Shown in pieces: positions 1 to 8,122 of a stretch of 64,000 bases of DNA (position 1 is the stretch's first letter; the number at the start of each line of letters is the position of its first letter). The stretch spans positions 1-64,000 of the forward strand of contig NZ_VIUE01000020.1 in the NCBI RefSeq assembly GCF_007828215.1. The letters run 5' to 3'. A program made the translations under genes and the position numbers. This DNA is from Pseudomonas sp. SJZ074 (GTDB taxonomy: Bacteria; Pseudomonadota; Gammaproteobacteria; Pseudomonadales; Pseudomonadaceae). The notes under the pieces were generated by a model, which saw only the letters and a list, made by a program, of their open reading frames with translations, was not told the origin of the DNA and made no database searches.

Positions 1-464
1 GGCCTCACAGTTATAACGATTACCGGTCGCCGGTCGTCAGGGAAAGACTGGCGGCGTGAACCTTAAATGGTGTCCAAGAATACTTGACCAGTTCAAGCCC
101 GCTCCCACATTGGATCGGTAGTGGAACACAAAATTTGTGTCCACCGAGGAACCCTGTGGGAGCGGGCTTGCTCGCGAAGGCGGTGTGACAGTCAGTGAAG
201 GTGTTGAATGTGCCGGCCTCTTCGCGGGCAAGCCCGCTCCCACATTGGATCGGTAGTGGGGCACAAAATTTGTGTCCACCGAGGAACCCTGTGGGAGCGG
301 GCTTGCTCGCGAAGGCGGTGTGACAGTCAGTAAAGGTGTTGAATGTGCCGGCCTCTTCGCGGGCAAGCCCGCTCCCACATTGGATCGGTAGTGGAACACC
401 AAATCTGTGTCCGCCGGGGATCCCCTGTGGGAGCGAGCCTGCTCGCGATAGCTGCGCTGCGGTG
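1..464. repeat. 135-bp tandem repeat built of REP palindromes
   Basis: A gene-free stretch downstream of betA. The string CACATTGGATCGG recurs at 106, 241 and 376, so a unit of 135 bp is present twice in full (106-240, 241-375) and once in part. Each unit carries one REP in each orientation (core GTGGGAGCGGGCTTGCTCGCGAA and its inverse), which makes it a REPIN. The units differ by only a few substitutions. The in-frame reading across it (minus strand, 37-402) simply translates the repeat and is not a gene. Confidence 0.9.
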
Positions 465-2168
465 TTACTGCCCGGCTGGCGCTACTTCACGCATAGGCTT
501 GCCCTTGACCGGCGCGTCGCCAGCCACATAGTACGGTGCGGTGCTGCGTGGCAGTGGCTTGCGGCCGCGGATCTTGTCGGCGATTTTCTCGGCGATCATG
601 ATCGTCGGCGCGTTCAGGTTACCGGTGGTAATGATCGGCATGATCGAGGCATCCACCACCCGCAGGCCTTGCAGGCCATGCACGCGGCCTTCGCCGTCCA
701 CCACCGCCATGTCGTCGGTGCCCATCTTGCACGAGCAGGATGGGTGGAAGGCGGTCTCGGCGTGTTCGCGGATGAACTGGTCCAGTTGCTCGTCGGTTTG
801 CACCTCGATGCCCGGACTGATTTCGCGCCCACGGAACGGGTCCAGCGCCGGCTGCTGCATGATCTCGCGGGTCAGGCGGATGCCGTCGCGGAATTCCTGC
901 CAGTCCTGCTCGGTGGCCATGTAGTTGAACAGGATGCTCGGGTGCTGGCGGGGATCCTTGGACTTCGCCTGGATCCGCCCTCGGCTCGGCGAGCGCATGG
1001 AGCCCATGTGCGCCTGGAAACCGTGCTCCTTTACACCGTTACTGCCGTTGTAATTGATTGCCACCGGCAGGAAGTGATACTGGATGTTCGGCCATTCGAA
1101 TTCCGGACGGGTGCGGATGAAACCGCCGGCCTCGAACTGGTTGCTGGCACCGATGCCGGTGCCGTTGAACAGCCATTCGGCACCGATGGCCGGCTGGTTG
1201 TACCAGAGCAGCGACGGGTACAACGAGACCGGTTGGGTGCAGGCATATTGCAGGTAAAGCTCCAGGTGATCCTGGAGATTTTCACCGACGCCCGGCAGGT
1301 CGTGGACCACAGGGATGTCGAGGCTTTCCAGCAATCTGGCCGGGCCGACGCCGGAGCGTTGCAGGATCTGCGGCGAGGCGATGGCGCCGGAGCACAGCAG
1401 CACTTCCTTGCGCGCCCTGGCTTCGACGCGTTCTTCAGCGGCGCCCACCAGGTAACGCACGCCCACGGCACGCTTGCCTTCGAACAGGATCTTGTCGGTC
1501 AGGGCATGGGTGACGATGGTCAGGGTCGAACGCTTCTTGGCCACATCCAGGTAGCCGCGCGCGGTGCTGGCGCGTCGCCCATTCGGCGTAACGGTGCGGT
1601 CCATCGGGCCGAAACCTTCCTGCTGATAGCCGTTGAGGTCTTCGGTGCGCGGGTAACCGGCCTGCACGCCGGCTTCGACCATGGCGTGGAACAGCGGGTT
1701 GTTGCCGGGCTTGGGCGTGGTCACGCTGACCGGGCCGTCGCCGCCGTGGTAGTCGTTCGGGCCGATGTCCCTGGTTTCAGCCTTCCTGAAATAGGGCAGG
1801 CAGTCCAGGTACGTCCAATCCTCGAGGCCGGGCAGTTTTGCCCAGTTGTCGTAGTCCAGGGCGTTGCCGCGGATGTAGCACATGCCGTTGATCAGTGAAG
1901 AACCGCCCAGGCCCTTGCCGCGCCCGCATTCCATGCGCCGACCGTTCATATGTGGCTCAGGATCGGTCTCGTAGGCCCAGTTGTAGCGTCGACCTTGCAG
2001 CGGAAACGCCAGGGCGGCGGGCATCTGGGTGCGAAAGTCGAGGCGATAGTCCGGGCCGCCGGCTTCGAGCAGCAGGACGGTGACGCCCTCGTCTTCGGTC
2101 AGACGGGTGGCTAATGTATTGCCTGCCGACCCTGCGCCCACAATGATGTAGTCGTATTCTGTAGTCAT
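465..2168 (-). CDS. betA: Choline dehydrogenase BetA
   Basis: A 567-residue GMC-family flavoprotein that oxidises choline to betaine aldehyde, passing electrons to the respiratory chain at the membrane. The N-terminus has the FAD-binding Rossmann motif IIVGAGSAGNTLATRL with the acidic strand end LLLEAGG. The GMC signature region GLGGSSLINGM follows near residue 90. Near the C-terminus, HPSCSCKMG holds the catalytic histidine region, and NLNAPTIMIAEKIAD is the usual family ending. Length is normal for the family (about 560). It lies 128 bp downstream of betB on the same strand, and the gap is filled by an inverted repeat. Regulation by BetI through the palindrome upstream of betI is likely. 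Confidence 0.95.
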   Translation of the reverse strand: MTTEYDYIIVGAGSAGNTLATRLTEDEGVTVLLLEAGGPDYRLDFRTQMPAALAFPLQGRRYNWAYETDPEPHMNGRRMECGRGKGLGGSSLINGMCYIRGNALDYDNWAKLPGLEDWTYLDCLPYFRKAETRDIGPNDYHGGDGPVSVTTPKPGNNPLFHAMVEAGVQAGYPRTEDLNGYQQEGFGPMDRTVTPNGRRASTARGYLDVAKKRSTLTIVTHALTDKILFEGKRAVGVRYLVGAAEERVEARARKEVLLCSGAIASPQILQRSGVGPARLLESLDIPVVHDLPGVGENLQDHLELYLQYACTQPVSLYPSLLWYNQPAIGAEWLFNGTGIGASNQFEAGGFIRTRPEFEWPNIQYHFLPVAINYNGSNGVKEHGFQAHMGSMRSPSRGRIQAKSKDPRQHPSILFNYMATEQDWQEFRDGIRLTREIMQQPALDPFRGREISPGIEVQTDEQLDQFIREHAETAFHPSCSCKMGTDDMAVVDGEGRVHGLQGLRVVDASIMPIITTGNLNAPTIMIAEKIADKIRGRKPLPRSTAPYYVAGDAPVKGKPMREVAPAGQ

Positions 2169-2175
2169 AGGTTCT

Positions 2176-2300
2176 CCGGGGAGCTACAAGCTCCAAGCTT
2201 CAAGCTGCAAGAAAGAGCAGCGAGCGGTGCGTATGCGAGGGGCGGCAAACCTGAACTGCTTTTACTTGCAGCTTGAAGCTTGCCGCTCGAAACTCCTCAG
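2176..2300. repeat. Intergenic inverted repeat between betB and betA
   Basis: The left arm reads AGCTCCAAGCTTCAAGCTGCAAG and the right arm CTTGCAGCTTGAAGCTTGCCGCT, separated by roughly 50 bases. When transcribed in the betB-betA direction it would form a long hairpin between the two coding regions. It is of a type often seen between Pseudomonas genes, but a different family from the REPs elsewhere in the window. It may tune the betB to betA message ratio (inference). Confidence 0.6.
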
Positions 2301-3769
2301 AACACTGACGCGTAATCGCCCAATTCAACCTGTACCGATTTGATGCGGATGAAGTTGTTCAGCGAACTGATGCCGTTCTCGCGGCCCACGCCCGATTGCT
2401 TGTAGCCGCCCACCGGCATCTTGGCGTCGGACTCGCCCCAGGCATTGATCCAGCAGATACCGGCTTCCAACTGGTGGATGATGCGGTGGGCGCGGTTCAG
2501 GTCGCGGGTCACAACGCCGGCGGCCAGGCCGAACTCGGTGTCGTTGGCGCGACGGATCACTTCTTCTTCGGTTTCGTAGCTGAGGATTGCCATCACCGGG
2601 CCGAAGATTTCTTCCCGCACGATGGTCATCGCGTCGGTGCAGTCGGTGAACACGGTCGGCGCGACGAACGCGCCCTTGGCGAACTCGCCGTCGGTCAAGC
2701 GCTTGCCGCCACACAGCAGGCGTGCGCCTTCAGCCTTGCCCTTCTCGATGTAGCCCAGCACGCTCTCCATGTGGGCGAAGCTCACCAGCGGGCCGAAATT
2801 GGTATTTTCGTCCTCTGGGTTGCCGATGCGGATGCGCGCCACGCGTTCGGCGATCTTGGCTTCGAACGCCGCCTTGAGATGGCTTGGCACGAACACGCGG
2901 GTGCCGTTGGTGCAGACCTGGCCGGAGCTATAGAAGTTGGCCATCATCGCGGTGTCGGCGGCGCGATCCAGGTCGGCGTCGTCGCAGATGATCAACGGCG
3001 ACTTGCCGCCCAGTTCCATGGTCACGTCCTTGAGCGACGAACTCGAGGCGCTGGCCATGACTTTCTTGCCGGTATCGGTGCCGCCGGTGAACGAGACTTT
3101 CTCGATGCGCGGGTGCTCGGTCAGCCAGGTGCCGACTTCACGGCCGCTGCCGGTCAGTACGTTGAACACCCCAGGCGGAACGCCGGCTTCGGTGTAGATC
3201 TCGGCCAGCTTCAGGGTGGTCAGTGAAGTGACTTCGCTTGGCTTGAAAATCATTGCGTTGCCGGCGGCCAGGGCCGGTGCGGACTTCCACAGCGCGATCT
3301 GGATCGGGTAGTTCCACGCACCGATCCCGGCCACGATGCCCAGGGGTTCGCGACGGGTGTAGACGAACGAGGTATCGCGCAACGGAATCTGCTCGCCTTC
3401 GATGGCGGGCACCAGGCCGGCGTAGTATTCCAGCACGTCGGCGCCGGTGACGATGTCGACGTAGCGGGTTTCGGAGTAGGCCTTGCCGGTGTCCAGGGTT
3501 TCCAGGGCGGCCAGCTCGTCGTTGCGCTCGCGCAGGATGTCCACGGCGCGGCGCAGGATCCGCGAGCGCTGCATGGCGGTCATGGCAGCCCAGATTTTCT
3601 GGCCCTTTTCGGCACTGGCCACGGCGCGCTCGACGTCCTCGAACGTTGCGCGCTGCACTTGGGCAAGCACTTCACCGTTGGCAGGGTTGATGGCTTCGAA
3701 AGTGGCGTCGCCGCTGGCATCGCTGTATGCGCCATCGATGTAGAGTTTTTGCAGTTCGAAACGGGCCAT
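2297..3769 (-). CDS. betB: Betaine aldehyde dehydrogenase BetB
   Basis: A 490-residue NAD(P)-dependent aldehyde dehydrogenase that converts betaine aldehyde to glycine betaine in the cytoplasm. Visible ALDH landmarks in order are IGAWNYPIQIALWKSAPALAAGN (cofactor-binding region), FTGGTDTGKKV, the general-base motif MELGGKSPLI, the catalytic cysteine in GQVCTNGTRVFVP, EEIFGPVMAI and the C-terminal GGYKQSGVGRENG. The length matches the family exactly. It lies between betI (77 bp upstream) and betA on the same strand, the standard betIBA order. Confidence 0.96.
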   Translation of the reverse strand: MARFELQKLYIDGAYSDASGDATFEAINPANGEVLAQVQRATFEDVERAVASAEKGQKIWAAMTAMQRSRILRRAVDILRERNDELAALETLDTGKAYSETRYVDIVTGADVLEYYAGLVPAIEGEQIPLRDTSFVYTRREPLGIVAGIGAWNYPIQIALWKSAPALAAGNAMIFKPSEVTSLTTLKLAEIYTEAGVPPGVFNVLTGSGREVGTWLTEHPRIEKVSFTGGTDTGKKVMASASSSSLKDVTMELGGKSPLIICDDADLDRAADTAMMANFYSSGQVCTNGTRVFVPSHLKAAFEAKIAERVARIRIGNPEDENTNFGPLVSFAHMESVLGYIEKGKAEGARLLCGGKRLTDGEFAKGAFVAPTVFTDCTDAMTIVREEIFGPVMAILSYETEEEVIRRANDTEFGLAAGVVTRDLNRAHRIIHQLEAGICWINAWGESDAKMPVGGYKQSGVGRENGISSLNNFIRIKSVQVELGDYASVF

Positions 3770-3846
3770 AAAGTCCTCGCAAGTGCATAAGTGGTTGGCT
3801 GCCCCGTGCGCGTCTTCTAAAGCTGACTACGCAGTTCGGCGGCGGT

Positions 3847-4467
3847 TCAGGAGTCCAGCGGCTCTGTGTGCTCTGATGCCCCTGCCTTGCCCAGTTGGAA
3901 ATCCATGTATTCGTAAGCGATCCGGTGTGCCTGGGCGGTGTCGAACGCGTCTCCCGACAGCGCCCCGCGCAGCCACAAGCCGTCAATCAGCGCGGCCAGG
4001 CCCCGTGCCGCACTGCGTGCCTCATCAAGGGGCAGGGCGCGACGGAACTGGCAACACAGGTTGGAATACAGACGGTGATCGTTGATCCGCTGCAACCTGT
4101 GCAATGACGGGTGGTGCATGCTGGTGGCCCAGAAGGCCAGCCAGGTTTTCATTGCCGGGCCATTGACCTGGCTGGCGTCGAAGTTGCCCTCGATGATTAC
4201 TTTCAGGTGCGCCCGCGGGCTCTTGTCCTCCAGTGCCAGCCGGCGCGCGGTGACGTTCTCACTCAGCACCGTCATCAGGTACTGGGCCGTAGCCGCGATC
4301 AGGCCATTCTTGTCCTGGAAATAGTGACTGATGATGCCGTTGGACACCCCGGCCAAACGGGCGATCAGCGCAATGCTGGCGTCTCCCATGCCGACCTGAT
4401 CGACGGCCTGCAACGTGGCTTCGATCAATTGCTGACGGCGGATGGGTTGCATACCGACCTTGGGCAT
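3847..4467 (-). CDS. betI: HTH-type repressor BetI
   Basis: A TetR-family repressor of 206 residues that senses choline and represses the bet genes. The N-terminal helix-turn-helix spans about residues 8-55 (RRQQLIEATLQAV, then IALIARLAGVSNGIISHYFQDKNGLIAAT). The ligand domain contains the BetI-typical stretch MKTWLAFWATSMHHPSLHRLQRINDHRLYSNL. It runs a little past the usual 195-197 residues with a polar C-terminal tail. The gene leads the betIBA group, and a perfect 20-bp palindrome lies 72 bp upstream of its start, which suggests autoregulation. PAO1 has a betT transporter gene between betI and the cbc operon (recalled); none is present here. Confidence 0.95.
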   Translation of the reverse strand: MPKVGMQPIRRQQLIEATLQAVDQVGMGDASIALIARLAGVSNGIISHYFQDKNGLIAATAQYLMTVLSENVTARRLALEDKSPRAHLKVIIEGNFDASQVNGPAMKTWLAFWATSMHHPSLHRLQRINDHRLYSNLCCQFRRALPLDEARSAARGLAALIDGLWLRGALSGDAFDTAQAHRIAYEYMDFQLGKAGASEHTEPLDS

Positions 4468-4539
4468 TGGGGTCTCTCTCCTCGATCATCCAGCGGACAG
4501 AGAGTTGCCCGATGGAGCTGATGAGCAGTCTATTTTGTT

Positions 4540-4559
4540 TTGATTGAACGTTCAATCAA
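4540..4559. promoter_or_regulatory. BetI operator palindrome
   Basis: TTGATTGAAC followed directly by GTTCAATCAA is a perfect 20-bp inverted repeat. It sits in the AT-rich stretch upstream of betI, between betI and the end of cbcV. TetR-family repressors bind palindromes of this kind, and the TTGA...TCAA core agrees with BetI sites reported for other proteobacteria (recalled). Confidence 0.85.
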
Positions 4560-4605
4560 TAAAAAATCGGACGTACGTCAAGGCTCAAAGATCGCTTTCC
4601 AGGCA

Positions 4606-4663
4606 TGCAAAACCCTGTGGGAGCGAGCCTGCTCCCACAGGGCTCGCTCCCACAGGGTTGAGG
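4606..4663. repeat. REP hairpin directly downstream of cbcV
   Basis: CCCTGTGGGAGCGAGCC and its inverse GGCTCGCTCCCACAGGG are separated by only about 10 bases, forming a very stable hairpin two bases beyond the cbcV stop codon. It may act as a 3' mRNA stabiliser or terminator for the cbcXWV transcript (inference). Confidence 0.7.
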
Positions 4664-4664
4664 T

Positions 4665-5843
4665 TCAGCCCAGGTTCTTGCCCAGCAGCGCGTGGTACAG
4701 CTCGCTGTCGCCAAGGATCCCGACTACCTTCTGGTTGTCGTGGAGCACCAGCTTGTTACCGGTCTGGTAGCGGATCTGCAGCGCGTCGCGCATGCCGATG
4801 TTGGAGTCCACCAGTGTCGGACGACGGCCCAGGCCTTCGACGGGTTGCCCCTGGACCCAGTTCTGCAGGTCCAGTGCCGCGCCGTTCTGGCGTGCACCCT
4901 TGATGGTGTTGCCTTCGGCCAGGTCGAGCCAGGAGTCGCCGCCTGGATCCAGGCACACCGAACCGTTGATGCGCTTGCAGTTGTCCAGGGTGCGCATCAG
5001 GCTGCGGCCACACAAGACGTTGAGCGGGTTGGTATGGGCGACGAAAGTGCGCACATAGTCGTCCGCCGGGTTCAATACGATTTCTTCCGGCTTGCTGTAC
5101 TGGATGATCCGGCCGTCTTTCATGATCGCGATCCGGCTGCCCAGCTTCAGGGCTTCGTCGAGGTCATGGCTGACGAACACGATGGTCTTGCTCAATTTGC
5201 GTTGCAGTTCCAGCAGTTCGTCCTGCAGGCCTTGGCGGATCAGCGGGTCGAGAGCCGAGAACGGTTCGTCCATCAACAGGATGTCTGCGTCCATCGCCAG
5301 GGCGCGGGCCAGGCCGACCCGTTGTTGCATACCGCCAGACAATTCATCGGGCTTCTTGTTGCGCCATTGGGACAGGCCCACCAGCTCAAGTTTCTCATCC
5401 ACCAGCTTGCGTCGTTCCTTTTCCGGACGGCCCTGCATTTCCAGGCCGAAGCTGATGTTCTCGCGCACCGTCAGCCAAGGCATCAGGGCGAACTTCTGGA
5501 ACACCATGGCGATACGCTTGGTGCGCATCATCTTCAGTTCGGCAGGGCTGCAGGAGGCAATGTCGATCTGCCGGCCTTCATGCTCGACGAACAACTTGCC
5601 ACGGCTCACGGTGTTCAGGCCGTTGATGCAGCGCAGCAGGCTGGATTTGCCGGAGCCGGAGAGGCCCATCAGAACGCAGATTTCGCCTTTCTCGATGTCC
5701 AGGCTGGCTTTTTCCACGCCGACGATTTGCCCGGTCTTCTTCAGGATCTCGTTGCGGGTCATGCCTTGGTCGAGCAGTTTGAGGGCCTCGCGTGGATCCT
5801 TGGCGAAGATCACATCGACCTGGTCGAAGCGGATTATGCTCAT
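4665..5843 (-). CDS. cbcV: Choline ABC transporter ATP-binding protein
   Basis: A 392-residue ABC ATPase of the quaternary-amine (ProV/OpuAA) type, also called ChoV. Walker A is GLSGSGKSS near residue 60, the Q-loop is in MVFQKFALMPWLTV, the signature is LSGGMQQRVGLARAL, Walker B is ILLMDEPFSALDP, and the switch histidine is in VFVSHDLDEAL. About 130 residues follow the ATPase core, where ProV-type proteins usually carry CBS-like sensor domains. Its start overlaps the cbcW stop by 4 bases (ATGA), so the two are translationally coupled. It energises choline uptake with CbcW and CbcX. Confidence 0.93.
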   Translation of the reverse strand: MSIIRFDQVDVIFAKDPREALKLLDQGMTRNEILKKTGQIVGVEKASLDIEKGEICVLMGLSGSGKSSLLRCINGLNTVSRGKLFVEHEGRQIDIASCSPAELKMMRTKRIAMVFQKFALMPWLTVRENISFGLEMQGRPEKERRKLVDEKLELVGLSQWRNKKPDELSGGMQQRVGLARALAMDADILLMDEPFSALDPLIRQGLQDELLELQRKLSKTIVFVSHDLDEALKLGSRIAIMKDGRIIQYSKPEEIVLNPADDYVRTFVAHTNPLNVLCGRSLMRTLDNCKRINGSVCLDPGGDSWLDLAEGNTIKGARQNGAALDLQNWVQGQPVEGLGRRPTLVDSNIGMRDALQIRYQTGNKLVLHDNQKVVGILGDSELYHALLGKNLG

Positions 5844-6703
5844 GCGTCACCCCCTGCTTTGGCGTCGGGTTGTTTGCAGATACGGTCGAGCATGATCGCC
5901 AGCAATACGATCGCCAGACCGGCTTCGAAGCCCAGGGCGATATCAGCGGTGTTCAGTGCGTTGACCACGGGTTTGCCCAAACCGTCGGCACCTACCAGTG
6001 CGGCGATCACGACCATCGACAACGACAGCATGATGCACTGGGTGACACCGGCCGCGATGCTTGGCATCGCATGGGGCAGTTCGATGCGCGACAGGAGCTG
6101 GCGACGGGAGCAGCCAAAGGCCTTGCCAGCGTCCATCAGTTCTTCCGGAACGTCGCAGATGCCCAGGTAAGTCAGGCGGATGGGCGCGGCAATCGCGAAC
6201 ACCACCGTGGAGATCAGACCCGGGACCACACCCAGACCGAAGAGGGTCAGGGTAGGAATGAGGTAGACGAAGGTCGGTACGGTCTGCATCAGATCGAGTA
6301 CCGGACGCATCATGGTGTAGAACATCGGCTTGTGCGCGGCAACAATGCCCAGCGGCACACCGATCACAACGCAGACCAGGGTAGCGAACATCACCTGGGC
6401 CAGGGTTTCCATGGTTTCCTGCCAGTAACCCAGATTGAGGATCAGCAGAAAGGAGGCAATGACGAATACGGTGAGGCCCCATTTGCGCTGGATGAAATGC
6501 GCCAGCAGGGCAATCAGGCCAATCAAGGCCAGGGGGTTGAACCAGGTCAGCGCAAATGTCACGCCGTGAATCATCGTTTCCAGGAACAGTGCGATGGCGT
6601 CAAAGGTGCTGGCGCCATGTTGCGTCAACCATTCGACGAAGTCCGCAATGTACTGGCCCAAGGGTATTTTCTGATCAATCAGCATGGTAGTGAACGTCCG
6701 CAT
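5840..6703 (-). CDS. cbcW: Choline ABC transporter permease
   Basis: A 287-residue inner-membrane permease of the ProW/OpuAB type (ChoW). An amphipathic N-terminus (IPLGQYIADFVEWLTQHGASTFDAI) precedes about six hydrophobic segments. The binding-protein-dependent permease loop appears as the EELMDAGKAFGCSRRQLLSRIELPHAMPSIAAGV stretch, which docks onto the ATPase. It lies between cbcX (46 bp upstream) and cbcV (4-base overlap). Confidence 0.93.
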   Translation of the reverse strand: MRTFTTMLIDQKIPLGQYIADFVEWLTQHGASTFDAIALFLETMIHGVTFALTWFNPLALIGLIALLAHFIQRKWGLTVFVIASFLLILNLGYWQETMETLAQVMFATLVCVVIGVPLGIVAAHKPMFYTMMRPVLDLMQTVPTFVYLIPTLTLFGLGVVPGLISTVVFAIAAPIRLTYLGICDVPEELMDAGKAFGCSRRQLLSRIELPHAMPSIAAGVTQCIMLSLSMVVIAALVGADGLGKPVVNALNTADIALGFEAGLAIVLLAIMLDRICKQPDAKAGGDA

Positions 6704-6749
6704 GCAAGGGATAAACAGCCCGGGCGGGTGGACCCGCCCGGCATAACTA

Positions 6750-7697
6750 TTACTGTGCGAGCTTGGCTTTCACGGCTTCCAGGCCAGGTTTTCCGTCAAT
6801 GGTGGTCACGCCAGCGAGCCAGGTATCGAGTACCTGTGGGTTTTTCTGCAGCCACGCCTTGGCGGCAGCTTCAGGCTTCATCTTGTCGTCGAGCACGTTG
6901 CCCATCAGCGTGCTTTCCATGTTCAGGGTGAATTCCAGGTTCTTCAGCAACTGACCCACGTTGCTGCATTCCTGGACGTAGCCCTTGCGGGTGTTGGTCG
7001 CCACGGTGGCGGCACCGAAGTCCGGACCGAAAAAATCATCACCACCGGTCAGGTACTGGATCTTGAAGCGGGTGTTCATCGGATGTGGTTCCCAACCGAG
7101 GAACACCACGTCGGTGTTGCGTTTCGAGGCACGTTCGACTTGGGACAGCATGCCCGCTTCGCTCGACTCGACGACCTTGAAACCGGCGTCCTTCAGGCCG
7201 AAAGCGTTCTTGTCGATCATGCTCTGGATCAAACGGTTGCCATCGTTGCCGGGCTCGATGCCGTAGATTTTGCCGTCGAGCTCTTTCTTGAATTTGGGGA
7301 TGTCTTTGAAATCCTGGAGGCCCTTTTTGTACAAGGCTTCGGGAACCGCCAGGGTGTACTTGGCGCCTGTGAGGTTGGTCCGCACGGTTTCCACGGTACC
7401 GGCATCGCGGTAGGCCTTGATGTCGTTTTCCATGGTCGGCATCCAGTTGCCGAGGAACACGTCCATGTTCTTGCCGTCGGCCAGGGACTTGTAGGTCACC
7501 GGCACGGAAATCATGGTGGTCTTGGTCTTGTAGCCCAAGGCCTGGAGAATGACGCTGGTGGTGGCGGTGGTCACGGTGATGTCGGTCCAGCCGACGTCGG
7601 AGAAGTTAACAGTGCTGCACTGTGCGGGTTCAGCAGCGTTGGCCAGCATGGGAAGACTCAGCATGGCGGCCAACAACAACGTCTTGGAACCTTTCAT
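6750..7697 (-). CDS. cbcX: Choline-binding periplasmic protein
   Basis: A 315-residue substrate-binding protein of the OpuAC type, the same position as choX/PA5378. The signal peptide is MKGSKTLLLAAMLSLPMLANA with cleavage likely before AEPAQCS. The mature part starts with the family pattern VNFSDVGWTDITVTTATTSVILQALGY and contains IYGIEPGNDGNRLIQSMID and VVFLGWEPHPMN, segments that build the aromatic box for the trimethylammonium head group. It is first in the cbcXWV operon. A candidate GbdR operator lies about 160-190 bp upstream. It is 50% or so similar by eye to caiX further on, so the two are paralogues. Confidence 0.93.
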   Translation of the reverse strand: MKGSKTLLLAAMLSLPMLANAAEPAQCSTVNFSDVGWTDITVTTATTSVILQALGYKTKTTMISVPVTYKSLADGKNMDVFLGNWMPTMENDIKAYRDAGTVETVRTNLTGAKYTLAVPEALYKKGLQDFKDIPKFKKELDGKIYGIEPGNDGNRLIQSMIDKNAFGLKDAGFKVVESSEAGMLSQVERASKRNTDVVFLGWEPHPMNTRFKIQYLTGGDDFFGPDFGAATVATNTRKGYVQECSNVGQLLKNLEFTLNMESTLMGNVLDDKMKPEAAAKAWLQKNPQVLDTWLAGVTTIDGKPGLEAVKAKLAQ

Positions 7698-8122
7698 GAG
7701 TGGACTCCTGGTGTTTTATTGGCGGTGTCCGGTCGGACAATCGCGCTTTGTATTGGATGTTGCGGTTGGGGCGCGTGAACACTGTCTCGACACGCGGCCT
7801 TGAAAACGAGCCGTAACCGATCATGTACCAGCGCAAATCTGTCGCCTACAGGGTGAGTCGTATCCAGTACAGGGAGGGTCGCATCCAGTGTCGGTGACGT
7901 CGTTTACAGATTTTTTCCGCCTCTGGCAGGTCTCTGACACGCAAAAAAACGGCGTAGAACCCTGTCATGGGGCCGGCGACGTTGGTGGGCATAATTGCGT
8001 CGGTGTCAGACGTCGACCCCTAGGGCAAAAACCGGATGATGCGGCCATCCGGCGTTGAGCGTAGCAGCTCCGTCACCGGGCGCTCCTGCGCCCGGATATG
8101 CCCGTTCTGGAGGTTCTAGGCA
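7698..8122. other. Divergent intergenic region cbcX / sdaB
   Basis: A 425-bp gene-free region between two divergent genes. It holds the two 21-bp-spaced half-sites described at 7857-7889. I saw no convincing sigma-54 promoter and no small gene. Confidence 0.7.
7857..7889 (+). promoter_or_regulatory. Candidate GbdR operator (two direct half-sites, 21 bp apart)
   Basis: GTCGTATCCAGT at 7857-7868 and GTCGCATCCAGT at 7878-7889 differ at one base and start exactly 21 bp apart, two helical turns, as expected for AraC-family activators with two HTH motifs. The orientation points towards sdaB, whose start is about 235 bp away; cbcX lies about 160 bp the other way. The half-site resembles the perfect repeat in front of caiX (GTCGCCGCAGTG when read on the minus strand). 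Assignment to GbdR is inference from the neighbourhood. Confidence 0.55.

Noticed and set aside
37..402. A protein with internal repeats on the minus strand
   Set aside because: The repeats are the translated 135-bp DNA repeat, with no start signal and no coding bias.
336..1898. A 520-codon plus-strand frame opposite betA
   Set aside because: It starts within REP repeats and is the antisense of betA; nothing in it resembles a known protein.
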